Of a stretch of DNA of 64,000 bases, positions 62,384-64,000 are shown one piece after another. The stretch lies in NCBI GenBank assembly GCA_947581865.1, contig CANPWA010000001.1:166530-230529 (forward strand), read 5' to 3'. The position numbers and the translations under genes are program-made. Numbering within the stretch: the first letter of the stretch is position 1; the number at the start of each line of letters is the position of its first letter. The stretch is from an uncultured Acetatifactor sp. Its GTDB lineage: Bacteria; Bacillota; Clostridia; Lachnospirales; Lachnospiraceae. A model generated the notes under the pieces. It was given only the letters and a program-made list of their open reading frames with translations. It ran no database searches and had not been told where the DNA came from.

Positions 62384-62453
62384 CTGCAGGTGATACGGCG
62401 GAATGCCTTAAACGGATAGTGACAAACGAAGGAATAAGATAGGAGACAGAGAC

Positions 62454-63956
62454 GTGGCAGAAGAACAGCAGAATGGAAAGGGACAGGCACCCCAACAGGA
62501 TATCAATCAGCTTCTGAAAGTGCGCCGTGAAAAACTGGCTGCGCTCCAGGAGGCGGGAAAAGATCCCTTTCGGATCACCAAGTATGATGTGACCCACCAC
62601 AGTGTGGACATCAAAGACAACTACGGCAGGCTGGAGGGCAAGACCGTCAGCATTGCGGGGCGTGTGATGTCCAAGCGCGTCATGGGAAAGGCTTCCTTTT
62701 GCAACATACAGGATATGCCCGGCAATATCCAATGCTATGTGGCACGGGACAGCATCGGAGAAGAGGCATATGCTGACTTCAAGAAATACGATGTGGGCGA
62801 TATCGTGGGTGTAGAGGGAGAAGTGTTCACCACCAAGACAGGAGAGATCTCCATCCATGCCTCCAAAATAACACTGCTCTCCAAGAGCCTGCAGATCCTC
62901 CCCGAAAAATACCATGGTCTGACCAACACAGATCTGCGCTACCGCCAGAGATATACCGATCTTATCATGAACAGCGAGGTGAAGGAAACCTTCATCAAGC
63001 GTTCCCGCATTATCAAGGAGATCCGCAATTTTCTGGACGGCAGAGGTTTTATGGAGGTGGAGACCCCCATGCTGGTGTCCAATGCCGGAGGTGCGGCAGC
63101 AAGACCCTTTGAAACCCACTACAATGCACTGGACGAGGATGTAAAACTGCGTATTTCCCTGGAACTGTACTTAAAACGACTCATCGTGGGCGGTCTGGAG
63201 CGCGTCTATGAGATCGGACGCGTGTTCCGCAACGAGGGTGTGGACACCCGCCACAATCCGGAGTTTACCCTGATGGAGCTCTATCAGGCATACACCGACT
63301 ACGAAGGCATGATGGAACTGACCGAGAGCATGTTCCGCTACCTGGCGGAGACGGTGTGCGGCAGCGCCGTGATCACCTACAACGGAATTGAGATTGACTT
63401 CGGAAAGCCTTTCGAGCGCATCACCATGACCGACTGTATCAAGAAATATGCGGGTGTGGACTTTGACGCCGTGGAAACGGATGAGGCTGCAAAGTCGCTT
63501 GCCCGGGAGCGCCATATAGAATATGAGGAGCGCCATACCAAGGGCGATATCGTCAACCTCTTCTTTGAGGAATACTGCGAGAAAAATCTGATCCAGCCGA
63601 CCTTTGTCACGGATCATCCCCTTGCCATCTCTCCTCTCACCAAGAAGAAACCGGACGATCCTGAGAAGGTGGAGCGTTTTGAACTCTTTATCAATACCTG
63701 GGAGATGTGCAATGCCTACTCCGAACTCAATGACCCCATAGACCAGCGCGAGCGCTTTGCCGCCCAGGACGCTGCTTTCGCGGCTGGCGACGAGGAGGCA
63801 AACCACACCGATGAGGACTTCTTAAATGCTTTGGAGATCGGCATGCCTCCCACAGGCGGCATCGGCTACGGCATCGACAGACTGGTGATGCTTCTGACCG
63901 ACAGCCCCGCTATCCGGGATGTACTGCTGTTCCCGACAATGCGTCAACTCGATTAA
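62454..63956 (+). CDS. lysS: Lysyl-tRNA synthetase, class II
   Basis: A 500-residue enzyme charging tRNA-Lys. It starts with GTG at 62454, with AGGAGAC eight bases upstream. The N-terminal OB-fold ([22 protein letters not shown]) binds the anticodon; class II motifs follow: motif 1 around [21 protein letters not shown], motif 2 [22 protein letters not shown], and motif 3 [16 protein letters not shown]. It ends normally in [10 protein letters not shown]. It is probably co-transcribed with greA through the tandem repeat. Confidence 0.95.
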   Translation: MAEEQQNGKGQAPQQDINQLLKVRREKLAALQEAGKDPFRITKYDVTHHSVDIKDNYGRLEGKTVSIAGRVMSKRVMGKASFCNIQDMPGNIQCYVARDSIGEEAYADFKKYDVGDIVGVEGEVFTTKTGEISIHASKITLLSKSLQILPEKYHGLTNTDLRYRQRYTDLIMNSEVKETFIKRSRIIKEIRNFLDGRGFMEVETPMLVSNAGGAAARPFETHYNALDEDVKLRISLELYLKRLIVGGLERVYEIGRVFRNEGVDTRHNPEFTLMELYQAYTDYEGMMELTESMFRYLAETVCGSAVITYNGIEIDFGKPFERITMTDCIKKYAGVDFDAVETDEAAKSLARERHIEYEERHTKGDIVNLFFEEYCEKNLIQPTFVTDHPLAISPLTKKKPDDPEKVERFELFINTWEMCNAYSELNDPIDQRERFAAQDAAFAAGDEEANHTDEDFLNALEIGMPPTGGIGYGIDRLVMLLTDSPAIRDVLLFPTMRQLD

Positions 63957-64000
63957 AGAAAGCCAGTAAAATCAAGGGTTTCAGGGGCTTGCGCCAAGTC

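Noticed and set aside
62185-62442. 85-residue repeat ORF as a real gene
   Set aside because: The repeat alone explains the open frame; kept as a finding rather than a gene because no independent evidence of translation exists.

Overview
The window looks like chromosomal DNA of a low-to-mid GC Gram-positive member of the Clostridia, most likely a pectin-degrading Lachnospiraceae. Supporting signs are AGGAGG-type ribosome sites, sigma-A-like TTGACA/TATAAT promoters, very large secreted pectinases built with Ig-like and InlB-type repeats, and the run of housekeeping genes after the pectinases. This assignment is inferred from gene content; no rRNA or other marker gene is present. I saw no tRNA, rRNA, CRISPR array, insertion sequence or phage gene.

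Region 1 (1-30750) is a long surface-glycan locus, nearly all on the + strand, and it continues off the left edge. It opens with a partial GT2 glycosyltransferase, a nucleotide-sugar aminotransferase (FdtB/DegT type), a GNAT acetyltransferase and a GtrB-like polyprenyl-phosphate sugar synthase. Its core (10156-19402) is a pseudaminic-acid-type block: a GT52 sialyltransferase-like enzyme, a PglK/MsbA-like ABC flippase, a GT2, PseF, an FkbH-like HAD protein, a stand-alone acyl carrier protein, PseH, PseI and PseG. PseB and PseC are not in the window. Around the core lie two SGNH hydrolases, a second GtrB, a WecE aminotransferase, and eight or nine large polytopic membrane proteins. Among these are two GtrII-like proteins, two paralogous YkoS-like proteins and one with a GT39-like HPP motif. 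The simplest model is that GT2 enzymes load sugars on a lipid carrier inside the cell, the ABC protein flips glycan, and GT-C type membrane enzymes and SGNH enzymes decorate it outside. The FkbH-ACP pair inside the Pse block suggests an unusual acyl (perhaps glyceryl) group on the nonulosonic acid.

Region 2 (30751-31644) holds one Rpn/PD-(D/E)XK nuclease-like gene with its own promoter.

Region 3 (31645-47479) is a pectin-degradation pair: a 3635-residue secreted protein carrying both a CE8 pectinesterase and a PL9 pectate lyase domain, then a 1408-residue PL1 pectate lyase. A perfect LacI-type palindrome lies upstream of the first. Each gene has a recognisable promoter, and a strong terminator separates them.

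Region 4 (47528-63956) is housekeeping: dnaE, pfkA, a SpoU-type rRNA methyltransferase, proC, a SleB-like cell-wall hydrolase, nfeD and an SPFH protein, argF, birA, a small conserved protein, coaX, dusB, an unrecognised gene, greA and lysS. A 27-bp tandem repeat of about eight copies sits between greA and lysS.

All functional calls come from reading the given translations and the raw sequence. No database search was run.
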